From NCBI RefSeq assembly GCF_000385175.1, contig NZ_ARQJ01000016.1, positions 1 through 45,477 on the forward strand: a DNA stretch of 45,477 nt, given 5' to 3'. Positions 23,680 through 31,710 of this stretch are shown in pieces; position 1 is the stretch's first letter, and each line of letters begins with the position of its first letter. Below the pieces are notes generated by a model. It did no database searches. It was not told the origin of the DNA and was given only the letters and a program-made list of their open reading frames with translations. A program made the position numbers and the translations under genes. This DNA comes from Salinicoccus albus DSM 19776. Lineage in GTDB: Bacteria; Bacillota; Bacilli; Staphylococcales; Salinicoccaceae.

Positions 23680-26189
23680 TTACTTAAATGCGGGTCTGCA
23701 GATTGGGAAGAGGTACTTTTCTCTTTGTATTTTAACAGACGCAGTGCATTTAAAATGACAATCAAAGCGGCTCCGGTATCACTCAGGACAGCCATCCAGA
23801 GTGTCAGCCATCCGGGCACGATTAGGGCTAATGCAATCAGTTTTACGATGAGTGCAAACCAGATATTTTGTTTGATAATCGTCATTGCTTTCTGGCTTAA
23901 TTTAACGGTGTGTGGAAGTTTTTCCAGATTATCCGCCATCAGAACAATATCAGCGGTTTCCATCGCGGTATCTGTGCCTGTGCCCCCCATCGCAATGCCA
24001 AGATCTGATGAAGCCAGTGCCGGGGCATCATTGATGCCGTCGCCGACCATGGCAACGTTATGTCCTTCATGCTGAAGCTCTTTGATCGCTTTTATCTTAT
24101 CCTCCGGCATCAGTTCAGCAAAATAGCGATTTATATTTGTTTTTTCCGAAATCATTTTTGCTGTGCCTTCATTATCTCCGGTAAGCATGGCCAATTGGCT
24201 GACCCCGGCATGCTTCAGACCGCTTAACGCCTCAACAGCAGAGGTGCGCATCGTATCAGATACAGAAATCAGTCCAAGTACTGCTTGTTCGGTACCGATA
24301 ATCACGACCGTTTTCCCTTGACTCTGCATTTCATCTATCTTCGGCCTGATGTCATTCAAATCGATATTCATTTCTTTAAAAAGTTTCAGATTGCCAGCAT
24401 AGTTGACTTGTCCGTCAATCGTGGCCTGAACGCCTTTGCCGGAAATATTCTGAAATGCTTCGCCATGTTTCGGGGGGATGCCTTTCTCTTTGGCGTAACT
24501 GACAATGGTTTTGGCTATAGGGTGTGTGGAATAATCTTCTAATGTGACAGCAAGAGAGATCAATTCATGTTCAGGCACTGTTAATGCTTCCATTTCAGTT
24601 ACCTTTGGCGCCCCTTCTGTCAGTGTCCCTGTTTTATCAAATGCGATTGATGTTATATTGCCTGCTTTTTCTAAAAATGTGCCGCCTTTGATTAAGATGC
24701 CATTTTTCGCAGCATTTCCGATCGCAGAAACAATTGCAACAGGCGTTGAAATGACCAATGCACAAGGACAGGCGACAACTAATAACGCAAGTCCTCGGTA
24801 TACCCATTCGCTCCAACTGCCAAAGTCAAAGAGCGGCGGCAGAACAATGACGGCTAATGCCAAACTGAACACAATCGGCGTGTAGATACTTGCGAATTTA
24901 TCGATAAATGCTTCAGCAGGCGCCTTCTGTTCCTGTGCTTCCTCCACAAGATGGATGATTTTGGATATGGTTGTATCGTTTACCAGTTTGGTCACTGTTA
25001 CATTAAGCGCACCGCTTTCATTAATCGTCCCTGCATAAACAGTATCACCAGCCACTTTGTCGACAGGTATGGATTCTCCGGTTATCGGTGCCTGATTAAT
25101 ACTGGTTTCCCCCTGCAAGATCTCACCATCTAAAGGGATGCGATCTCCGGGCTTGACTACAATTGTATCGCCGAGGGATACTGCTTCGACCGGCTGCTTA
25201 ACTAAGTCTCCCCCTGATTTAACCCAAGCTTCTGAAGGAGCTAATTCCATTAAACCACGAATGGAATTTCTCGTCTGTTCGATGGATCTGTTCTGGAGGA
25301 AGGTCCCCAGTGTAAACAGCCAGACAACAATCGCCCCTTCAAACCATTCCCCGATTAAAGCAGCTCCGATGGCTGCAGCGGACATCAGAACATTCATATC
25401 CAATGACCGGCTTTTTATAGCGTAATAAGCGCTTTTTATCGGTTTAAAGCCGCTGATAACGATGGCAGCTGCATATAAAAGCGTCGATAGGATTACGGGG
25501 AGCGGTGTCAAAGCGCTGATGAGACCGAGAGCGATCAGTGCCCCGGATAATGTGATTAATCCATATCCGCCCTTCCGATCTTTATGCGCCGCTGATGTTT
25601 CGCGATCTGTGTGCAGAGCGGCATCATATCCAATTTTTGATACTTCAGAAACGATGTCATCCACACTGTTTTCGTGCGCCACTTTCATTTTTCCTGTTGA
25701 AAAATTGACGCTGACATCATTGACGGAAGGATTATTTTTTAAATGATGTTCAATGGTTTGTGCGCAGTTTCCGCAATCCATACCAGCAACATCATACGTT
25801 CTGAAATGACTATTTTCTTTTAGCGGCTCAGCAGAAAATCCTAATTTTTGAACTTCATTTTCAATTTGGCCGGAGGCCAGGGGAGTACTGCCTGATACTT
25901 GCAACTTTGACGTATTATAATTGACCTTTACCGCCTGAACATCATTCAGCCGATTCAGCCCCTTTTCAATTGTCACAGCACAGGAAGGGCAATCCATCCC
26001 ATATATGCGATATTCAGCCTTCCCACCGCTGTCATTTCCATCAGATGATATATCAGCAGCAGAATAACTCTCTTCGTTTTTACTCTCACAGCAGCTGTCA
26101 ATCTCTTCGGACTGATGACTGCAGCATGCATCGTCATTTTGTGCCGTTATTAAATCCTTTTCATCCGGTCCGCAGCATTTTTGTGACAT
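23655..26189 (-). CDS. cadA: Cd2+/Zn2+/Pb2+-exporting P1B-type ATPase (CadA-like)
   Basis: 844 residues. An N-terminal Cys-rich stretch (CC pairs around residues 5, 22 and 33) precedes two heavy-metal domains with GMDCPSCAVT and GMDCGNCAQT. The pump core shows TITGES-type APITGESIP, CPCAL in the transport helix, the phosphorylated DKTGT, STHPIA and GDGINDAPA. An Asp in the last-but-one helix pair (VLSDTGAAL) fits the Zn/Cd/Pb subgroup. ATG follows GGAGGAG. It lies 13 bases after an ArsR-family repressor gene and so is expected to be derepressed by toxic divalent metals. The last codons fall inside a hairpin. Confidence 0.93.
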   Translation of the reverse strand: MSQKCCGPDEKDLITAQNDDACCSHQSEEIDSCCESKNEESYSAADISSDGNDSGGKAEYRIYGMDCPSCAVTIEKGLNRLNDVQAVKVNYNTSKLQVSGSTPLASGQIENEVQKLGFSAEPLKENSHFRTYDVAGMDCGNCAQTIEHHLKNNPSVNDVSVNFSTGKMKVAHENSVDDIVSEVSKIGYDAALHTDRETSAAHKDRKGGYGLITLSGALIALGLISALTPLPVILSTLLYAAAIVISGFKPIKSAYYAIKSRSLDMNVLMSAAAIGAALIGEWFEGAIVVWLFTLGTFLQNRSIEQTRNSIRGLMELAPSEAWVKSGGDLVKQPVEAVSLGDTIVVKPGDRIPLDGEILQGETSINQAPITGESIPVDKVAGDTVYAGTINESGALNVTVTKLVNDTTISKIIHLVEEAQEQKAPAEAFIDKFASIYTPIVFSLALAVIVLPPLFDFGSWSEWVYRGLALLVVACPCALVISTPVAIVSAIGNAAKNGILIKGGTFLEKAGNITSIAFDKTGTLTEGAPKVTEMEALTVPEHELISLAVTLEDYSTHPIAKTIVSYAKEKGIPPKHGEAFQNISGKGVQATIDGQVNYAGNLKLFKEMNIDLNDIRPKIDEMQSQGKTVVIIGTEQAVLGLISVSDTMRTSAVEALSGLKHAGVSQLAMLTGDNEGTAKMISEKTNINRYFAELMPEDKIKAIKELQHEGHNVAMVGDGINDAPALASSDLGIAMGGTGTDTAMETADIVLMADNLEKLPHTVKLSQKAMTIIKQNIWFALIVKLIALALIVPGWLTLWMAVLSDTGAALIVILNALRLLKYKEKSTSSQSADPHLSNQWKSRSV

Positions 26190-26202
26190 ATATTTCTCCT
26201 CC

Positions 26203-26523
26203 CTACACTATATGATTTTCACAAGTCGTTATATCACTTTCTACATCTTCAAGAACGACATCAATCATTGTCAATAAATCCCGCACCCGCTGGTTGCGCA
26301 ATCCATAATAAACGTATTTCCCATTCCGCCGTCCAGAGATAATCCCGCACCCCTTCAAGCATGCCAGATGCTGAGAAATATTTGATTGATTTCCTTGTAA
26401 TTCATCAACGACTTGAGAGACTGTTTTTTCATCGTCCTTAATACATTCTAGTATCTGGATCCTTGTTTTGTTCGAAAACCCATGCAAAAGCTTCACTTTT
26501 GATTCGTCATCAACTGTTAACAT
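26203..26523 (-). CDS. ArsR/SmtB-family metal-sensing repressor, CmtR-like
   Basis: About 106 residues from the ATG at 26523, five bases after GGAGG; an upstream ATG at 26541 lies before that site. The winged-helix segment NQSNISQHLACLKGCGII carries the two cysteines at the positions of CmtR Cys57 and Cys61, and a Cys near the C-terminus (TTCENH) could match CmtR Cys102. This differs from the CXC-type CadC site. It should repress its own operon with the ATPase and release DNA on binding Cd(II) or Pb(II). Function is inferred from family and gene pairing. Confidence 0.87.
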   Translation of the reverse strand: MLTVDDESKVKLLHGFSNKTRIQILECIKDDEKTVSQVVDELQGNQSNISQHLACLKGCGIISGRRNGKYVYYGLRNQRVRDLLTMIDVVLEDVESDITTCENHIV

Positions 26524-26534
26524 CATGTCCTCCC

Positions 26535-26597
26535 CAATCATATTAGAAAATATTAATACGTGTTATTTTCTAATATTAGCATAAACTAATATGATTG
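26535..26597. promoter_or_regulatory. Nested palindromes upstream of the metal-ATPase operon
   Basis: CAATCATATTAG (26535-26546) and CTAATATGATTG (26586-26597) form a perfect 12-bp inverted repeat. Nested inside, TATTAGAAAATA (26541-26552) pairs with TATTTTCTAATA (26564-26575). Repeated CTAATA half-sites are a usual design for ArsR-family operators. The region is directly upstream of the repressor start and therefore probably overlaps its promoter. Confidence 0.65.
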
Positions 26598-26625
26598 GCA
26601 AAGTTACTAGCAATTATCAAAATAG

Positions 26626-27198
26626 GGTGAAGCAATTACAACGAAATTATTACAACCAGGAATGAATGTTGTAGCTGTGGCGAGGAACCAAGATAAGCTC
26701 AATGAGTTAGTTTCTAAATTCAGTAATGAATTAAAAGTTCTTACTATACAAGCTAATGTCACGCAGAAACATGCAATTGATGACGCAGTCACAACAAGCT
26801 GAAAAACAAATTGGGATGAAATGATTAATACTAGTATCAAAGGCGTACTTTATGGTGTGAATGCAGTCGTTGATAAGATGGTTAATAATCAAAAAGGTCA
26901 CATTGTGAATCTCACCTCCGATTCAAGTTTTGAAGTCATCGAGTGTCTGTCAGTTTATTGTGCTACGAAATTTTCTGTACGTGCGATTTCTATTGGATTA
27001 GAAAAAGAGTTAGCCAATACAGGTGTGAGAGTAACGAATGTATCCCCAGGGATGGTGGAAACAGATTTAAGTGCTAAAATTCCTTGTGAAGGAAACAGAA
27101 AAAAATTAACACCTGAAGATATTGCTAATGCAGTCGCTTATGCCATTTCTCAACCAAGTTATGTTAATGTCAATGAAGTAACTGTACGTCTCTCATAA
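26626..27198 (+). pseudogene. Short-chain dehydrogenase/reductase, deleted remnant
   Basis: The frame reads GEAITTKLLQPGMNVVAVARN, then stops at TGA 26800 and resumes in the same frame with NWDEMINTSIKGVLYGV, the catalytic YCATK and VSPGMVETDL. Compared with normal SDR proteins the start (first strand and the Gly-rich TGxxxGIG loop) is missing, and about 30 residues with the NNAG motif are deleted at the stop. The enzyme cannot bind cofactor properly. It marks the left edge of an AT-rich island next to the metal-resistance operon. Confidence 0.8.
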
Positions 27199-27216
27199 AT
27201 CTAACTAACTTATAAA

Positions 27217-27263
27217 GAAGAGCGTGCTCCAAAACCATTGTTTTCTTGGGCGCGCTCTTCTTC
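27217..27263. terminator. Hairpin after the SDR remnant
   Basis: GAAGAGCGTGCTC pairs, with G-U wobbles, with GGGCGCGCTCTTC across a ~20-base loop. The flanks are short A and T runs. Likely the original terminator of the decayed SDR gene. Confidence 0.55.
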
Positions 27264-27268
27264 GATTT

Positions 27269-27415
27269 CTATTCTTTAATTTGATTAGTAATGTCATTTA
27301 CATCTACATGTGATCTTCTTTCAATTATTTTATTATCCACTCGATATTTTCTGCGAAAAATCTCGTTCAAAATCAAAAGAAAATAGAAAGTAATAATATT
27401 TTTGTCCAAAATTTG
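27269..27415 (-). other. Unrecognised open segment, possible 3' gene fragment
   Basis: The minus strand is open for about 49 codons ending at TAG 27269, with NEIFRRKYRVDNKIIERR and then VDVNDITNQIKE. It has no start codon with a ribosome site. The charged, regular sequence looks like the tail of a real protein, but I do not recognise the family. It could equally be chance in AT-rich DNA. Confidence 0.25.
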
Positions 27416-27472
27416 ACTTTTTATTTTAAGTATGAAATCCTCTTAAATATACTAAAATAGGAGGAATTAAGA

Positions 27473-27964
27473 ATGAAAAACATCATGAAAGTTTTTGCAG
27501 TAATAACTTTTGTATTAGGTGGTATTACTTTTAATAGTTCAGCAGTTGATGCAGAACAAACGCAAAAAGAAAATGTATACATAGAACAAATCAACGAAAG
27601 TACTATGCAATTACATCTAGAAGACGAAATTACATTTGAACAAAATGAAAATGGTCAATCTTACTTAGTTGACACAAGTAACAACCAAGAAGAAACTTTG
27701 CCAACACAAACAACAGACGCTAATGGAAATCAAATTAACCTAGTTTATGAACAAAATGAAGACGGAGTAGAAGTTCAACTTCAAAACCTTATCCAACCAT
27801 TCGGCTGGCTCCAATGTTCACTTGGTACAGCTGGAGGAATAGGATCAGGTGGCTTAGCTGGAGCTGGTGTAGGAAGTGCAGTACCTGGAATTGGAACAGT
27901 AGCTGGAGGAATTATTGGAGGAATCTCAACTGGTATGACAGGGGCAGCAGCAAGCTGTTTCTAA
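27473..27964 (+). CDS. Bacteriocin-like secreted preproprotein (Gly-rich, two cysteines)
   Basis: 163 residues. Residues 1-27 are a Sec signal peptide with probable cleavage after AVDA. An acidic, Gln/Asn-rich pro-region (~28-108) follows. The last ~55 residues, from PFGWLQC, are hydrophobic and rich in glycine (GGIGSGGLAGAGVG, GGIIGGIST) and end SCF. The only two cysteines, at 115 and 162, bracket this module and could form a disulphide. This layout is that of a membrane-active peptide released from a precursor. ATG follows AGGAGGAATTAAGA. A small membrane protein, a candidate immunity protein, is encoded 20 bases downstream. I know no named family for it; function is inference. Confidence 0.7.
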   Translation: MKNIMKVFAVITFVLGGITFNSSAVDAEQTQKENVYIEQINESTMQLHLEDEITFEQNENGQSYLVDTSNNQEETLPTQTTDANGNQINLVYEQNEDGVEVQLQNLIQPFGWLQCSLGTAGGIGSGGLAGAGVGSAVPGIGTVAGGIIGGISTGMTGAAASCF

Positions 27965-27984
27965 GTTGAAAAGTAGGTGGTAAT

Positions 27985-28179
27985 ATGGACAATTCAATAT
28001 TATGGAGTGCTAAATTTATACCAGTATATTTTATTATATCTATACTTGCTTTTATTCTTTACTTTGTTGTTATAGATACAAATAATTTTAGTGCCATTTT
28101 TATACCTCTGTTTCCATTAGGTGTAGGAATATCATCAATAATTTATAATAGTAAAAAACATCAAAATCAAAATTCATAA
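27985..28179 (+). CDS. Small membrane protein, candidate immunity protein
   Basis: 64 residues with two hydrophobic helices (~9-30 and ~34-52) and a basic, Asn-rich tail. ATG is preceded by AGGTGGTAAT. It begins 20 bases after the bacteriocin-like gene and is followed by a terminator, so both form one transcript. Small two-helix proteins often protect producers of membrane-active peptides; that role here is inferred only from position. Confidence 0.6.
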   Translation: MDNSILWSAKFIPVYFIISILAFILYFVVIDTNNFSAIFIPLFPLGVGISSIIYNSKKHQNQNS

Positions 28180-28209
28180 AAAAACAGGGGGCTGAGGCCC
28201 CTCTTTTTT
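28178..28209. terminator. Bidirectional terminator between convergent bacteriocin-like units
   Basis: Stem AGGGG/CCCCT around GCTGAGG, extended by an A7 run on the left and T6 run on the right. It serves the plus-strand pair ending at 28179 and the minus-strand pair ending at 28213. Confidence 0.75.
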
Positions 28210-28212
28210 GAA

Positions 28213-28488
28213 TTATTTAAATACAAAAAGAGTACAAACTACAAAAATCAGCAATGCATTTAAAAGCATAACAGGCGCTACCTTAATTGCCTTCTCCTTA
28301 ATTGACATTTTTTTATTAGCAAGTTGCTCTAAAAACCAAGTTGATAAAATAATCATAAATGACATAAAGGTATATATACCAATATTTTTACTAAAGAAAT
28401 CGGTCATAGGAAAAGATGCCAGAACAAAATGAATTGTAAATAACGCTGTGAAGAAATACTTATCTATAAAATTAGATGTCATACTCAT
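28213..28488 (-). CDS. Small membrane protein, candidate immunity protein of the second unit
   Basis: About 91 residues from the ATG at 28488, 8 bases after AGGAG; two earlier ATGs in frame are too close to it. Three hydrophobic helices are visible. It overlaps the 3' end of the broken bacteriocin-like gene by about 17 bases, implying coupled translation in the ancestor. It appears intact although its partner is disrupted, which would fit retention of immunity after loss of toxin. No family is recognised. Confidence 0.55.
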   Translation of the reverse strand: MSMTSNFIDKYFFTALFTIHFVLASFPMTDFFSKNIGIYTFMSFMIILSTWFLEQLANKKMSIKEKAIKVAPVMLLNALLIFVVCTLFVFK

Positions 28489-29054
28489 TATCATCACTCC
28501 TATTTATCGACAAGCAACCTAGGCTTCCACCAGTCCACATTGCACTAGTTGCTGTAGCAGCACCCAGAGCAGCCCAACCAGCTGGACCTGACAGACCAAG
28601 GGATAGACTCCCTGCCCCGATGACAGTTGAATTCGATAAGCCTACAGCTGACATCGCTGCACTACATACTGTTGTTGCAACTGAACTATAAGTTACTATA
28701 CCATTTTCTTTTGGTGTAACTTCATCTTCAAATCTTTCCAAAGTCATCATTAACTCTTCCTGAGCTTCTTTCCCTTGATTACCAGCTAATATTGAATTGA
28801 AATCCTATACATATAATATAAAATCTTCAACTTCAAAGTTCAAAGAACTATTATTTAATTTTTGTTTCAATCCTTCTTCATCTACTAAACTTAAATAATA
28901 ATCTCCAGCACTCTTTAAATGGTCCAGGAACAAACCTGAAAATGCCGCTGATTCTTCTTTCAACTTGCGCTTTTGTTACATCAGATACACCAAACAAACC
29001 TAATGAAATTACCAAAGCTGAAGCAATAAAAACTTTAAAAATCTTAGAAAACAT
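28472..29054 (-). pseudogene. Second bacteriocin-like preproprotein, broken by frameshift and stop
   Basis: From the ATG at 29054 a clear signal peptide is read (MFSKIFKVFIASALVISLG, then SDVTKAQ). Near 28957-28966 the frame shifts and continues LKEESAAFSGLFLDHLKSAG and further, then hits TAG near 28806. After the stop the frame runs open to 28472. Its last part holds a Gly/Ala/Ser-rich hydrophobic module, SLSLGLSGPAGWAALGAATA, again bracketed by two cysteines with 49 residues between them (46 in the intact protein at 27473). The organisation therefore matches the neighbour while the sequences differ. One further possibility is a sequencing error at the shift. Confidence 0.65.
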
Positions 29055-29184
29055 AATTTACTACCATATGTATTTCCCCCGAAATTTAACATAAATGATC
29101 TTATAATCAATAAATCCCAAATAATTATCAAAATTTTTGCAGACGAATTTTTGCAGATATGAATAATACTTATTCCAATTTCTT

Positions 29185-29302
29185 TTTGGTGTGAACCAAC
29201 GGCAACCCTAAAAACCCAAAAGCTGTCGGTAGGCTTCCTTGATAACTCACGGTATCTGCCTACCGGCTTCTTGGTTTATTCAGGGTTGCTTTTCCCACCA
29301 AA
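29185..29302. repeat. Long interrupted inverted repeat, possible rolling-circle plasmid origin remnant
   Basis: Four nested arm pairs are visible: TTTGGTG/CACCAAA (outer), GCAACCCT/AGGGTTGC (29202-29209 and 29282-29289), AAACC..AAAGC with GCTTCTTGGTTT, and CGGTAGGC/GCCTACCG (29227-29234 and 29258-29265). The 23-base terminal loop contains CTTGATA at 29238-29244, the core of the nick site of pC194/pUB110-type double-strand origins. No rep gene is present. Assignment as an origin is inference; the hairpin itself is plain. Bases 29055-29184 and 29303-29528 show no supported gene. Confidence 0.5.
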
Positions 29303-29528
29303 CGTTTTCTCGGCATAAATAGATATCCACTGTTTTTTAGAGCGCAGGCGAAGTAGTGGCAACACCCACTAACTTTCACTTGGTAAAGCTCTTAGAATTA
29401 TTAAAAACGCAGCGCGTCAAACCTATAAAAGGAAATTGGAATAAATATAATGGGGATGTGACAAAAACGTTAGTTTTGAACAAGCTCTTTTTTGTTAGGA
29501 TAGAGTTAAAGAACTGTGGGGGTATACG

Positions 29529-29729
29529 ATGTTATTGACTATTTTAGGTTATATTTTTGGTATCGGTTTTATTGTCTTTGGTATTAGCGCTTTGGCTCTT
29601 ATAGAGTATGAAATTTATAAATATATAACTAAAAGAACTGAAAAGATAAATTTTAAATCTAGTATCTATTTAGCGTCTGTATCTGCTTTTTGTGTAGCTT
29701 TTTTAATTGTTGCAGCAAATGTTACCTAG
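29529..29729 (+). CDS. Small two-helix membrane protein, unknown
   Basis: 66 residues, with hydrophobic helices at ~2-25 and ~45-64 joined by a charged, basic loop. A GGGGG stands a few bases before the ATG. It precedes cadD by ~210 bases. I do not recognise the family, and a chance frame in AT-rich DNA is possible, but the helix-loop-helix layout and ribosome site favour a real gene. Confidence 0.42.
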   Translation: MLLTILGYIFGIGFIVFGISALALIEYEIYKYITKRTEKINFKSSIYLASVSAFCVAFLIVAANVT

Positions 29730-29938
29730 TGTGAAAAACGTCTGGAAAATAAGGCTCATTTTGCTTTTAAAAACGAGTTGAAAAAACGAGTTCTTTTTTC
29801 TCTCGGATATGCATACAACCCTGCAGGCAATCTGATTTCTAGACGAATACCGTCTAGTATCAATATCAAAAACGCCATTGTATTTTTGTAATAAACAAGC
29901 CATAATATATTCAAAAATAAGTTTGAATGAGGTGCGTT

Positions 29939-30559
29939 ATGTTTCAAACAATAACAATAGCCACAGTTCTTTATTTTGCTACTGCGATTGATCTAATCAC
30001 TATACTCTTAATATTTTTTGGGAGAGCTCAAACAAAAAAACAATACAGAAATATTTATTTAGGGCAGTATCTAGGATCAATTACATTAATTATTATAAGT
30101 TTAATATTGGCTTATGTGTTAGGTTTCGTTCCACAAAAATGGATTTTAGGACTTTTAGGATTCATTCCTATTTATTTTGGCATTAAAACACTTTTTTCTG
30201 ATGATTCTGCAGAAGAAGAAAACGCTGAGAACCAATTACAGAAAAAAGGGTTAAATAAGTTGACAAGTATTGTTGCTTTAGTGGTTATTGGGAGTTGTGG
30301 TGCAGATAATATCGGTTTATTTGTTCCTTATTTTGTCTCACTGAATGTTCAAAGTCTAGTCATAACATTGATTGTATTCTTAGTGTTAATTTTTGTATTA
30401 GCATTTGTTGCCCATAAGATATCAGATATCCCTGGTGTCGGTGAAGTTATTGAAAATTATAGTAGGTGGATAATAACAGTTATATACATTGGATTAGGTC
30501 TATTTATTATTATTGAAAATAAAACTATCCAAGTAATTTTTGAAATGCTTTTTAGTTGA
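29939..30559 (+). CDS. cadD: CadD-family cadmium resistance transporter
   Basis: About 206 residues with five or six hydrophobic helices. The start MFQTITIATVLYFATAIDLITILLIFF and the later GSCGADNIGLFVPYFVSL are characteristic of CadD of staphylococcal resistance plasmids, which lowers cellular cadmium. The frame opens at 29927, but the ATG at 29939 is six bases after GAGG and gives the usual family start. No cadX-type regulator gene is next to it. The AT-rich setting, near plasmid-like and IS remnants, indicates horizontal arrival. Confidence 0.88.
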   Translation: MFQTITIATVLYFATAIDLITILLIFFGRAQTKKQYRNIYLGQYLGSITLIIISLILAYVLGFVPQKWILGLLGFIPIYFGIKTLFSDDSAEEENAENQLQKKGLNKLTSIVALVVIGSCGADNIGLFVPYFVSLNVQSLVITLIVFLVLIFVLAFVAHKISDIPGVGEVIENYSRWIITVIYIGLGLFIIIENKTIQVIFEMLFS

Positions 30560-31041
30560 CGAAAACGTTACCGAGCACCGTGAAGATGTTCAGCTCTTTA
30601 TCAGTTATAGATGCAGACTCTGCGATATTACTGGTGCTCAATTCTGAAACGTACTTTTTGATGTTTATTTCATTTGAAACTGAATTATCCTACTCCCGCT
30701 AAAGTAATCATTAGACCCAACCAAAATAGAATTAAATATTTTTAGTTTGGTTACTTCCAGCCGTTCAATTATATCAGGTTTATTCAATTTCATTTTACGC
30801 TATTATAAAACTATAGGAACTATGGATAATGATATAGAGAACAAGTCAAAAGGTCTGAAAGATTAAATATACCTCCATCAACTTACTAAATCCTGAATTA
30901 TTCATAGAAAAATATTAACAGGCAATTAATGCCGGTTTCATTGGTTTTCCAAGGGAATGCCCATTCACTTGAAAAGTGAAAAAAACCCGTTTCTGATAAG
31001 GTTAAATTACCACAAAATAACCAAAAGAAAGGGTTCTTATA
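30560..31041. other. AT-rich intergenic region, no supported gene
   Basis: The 482 bases between cadD and the IS1380 remnant hold no frame with start and ribosome site. A short minus-strand open stretch (about 30575-30705) could be a gene fragment but is not recognisable. The final ~80 bases, with AAACCCGTTTCTGATAAGG, probably belong to the left end of the IS element. Confidence 0.35.
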
Positions 31042-31571
31042 ATGGCTACTTTACCTCAAATCTCATTCGACGGCGGTCCGCTCTCTTCCGATACGGGCAC
31101 GCTGCTCTTCCGGGAATTCGATGAAACAGTCGGGTTCTTAAAGACCATCGCCGAGCATCTGCACCTGAAAGACAACCGGCTGTATTATATCCATTCCAAT
31201 GATCACACAACGGCGGAATATCATTTTGAAGCAACGGAATACCAGGCGAAATCCTGGGACATACCCAGAAAAGTGATTGTCCAGTCCGTCCGCCAAGCAG
31301 ATGAACTGTTTTTCACCCACTCATTTTTCATCACCAACCTGGGGATGCCTTTTCGCCACGGAATATCGTCAAAGCCTACAACAAGCGCGGCACGATGGAA
31401 AACTACATCAAAAAAGCGAAGCACGGGTTCCGAATGGACAAGATGGACAGCCATACCTTCCGGCAGCGTCACTTCCAGTTGTTTGCCAACTTTGAGCTAA
31501 ACTTAATGCTGAAGATTGATCTAAGTATATTTCAGCTCCCCACCAGTTATACCGTTGGGTTCTTCGGTTGA
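31042..31571 (+). pseudogene. IS1380-family transposase remnant with deletion and frameshift
   Basis: The frame starts MATLPQISFDGGPLSSDTGT and LLFREFDETVGFL, the usual IS1380-type N-terminus. It then jumps, without the central domain, to HSNDHTTAEYHFEA and the region ELFFTHSFFITNL close to the C-terminus. After about 31360 the reading moves to another frame with VKAYNKRGTMENYIKKAKHG and FRMDKMDSHTF, ending at TGA 31571. Roughly two thirds of the gene is lost, so it is inactive. It bounds the right side of the AT-rich island. Confidence 0.82.
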
Positions 31572-31623
31572 TTCGTTGTGTAATCAACTATGCAAAGCGA
31601 TTTTCTTTTTTGTTAATATAAAA

Positions 31624-31659
31624 AGGACCTATTTTGAAAAAAATTTCAAAATAGGTCCT
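31624..31659 (-). terminator. Terminator of the alpha/beta hydrolase gene
   Basis: A perfect 16-bp stem, AGGACCTATTTTGAAA with its complement, with loop AAAA. On the minus strand it is followed by TTTTTATA, so it best serves the hydrolase gene ending at 31711. Confidence 0.8.
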
Positions 31660-31710
31660 GTGTTTGCAGATTTGAGTTTCAGTTTTATAAAAACGTTTAT
31701 GCTCAGATTC

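Noticed and set aside
26203-26541. CadC-type (CXC) metal sensor
   Set aside because: The CVC-type motif is absent; the CLKGC pair fits CmtR-like sensors better.
28476-28691. Plus-strand 71-codon frame
   Set aside because: Antisense to the second bacteriocin-like gene, which has matching two-cysteine layout and signal peptide on the minus strand.
29356-29538. 60-codon frame before the small membrane protein
   Set aside because: No ribosome site, mixed composition and overlap with the better-supported gene at 29529.
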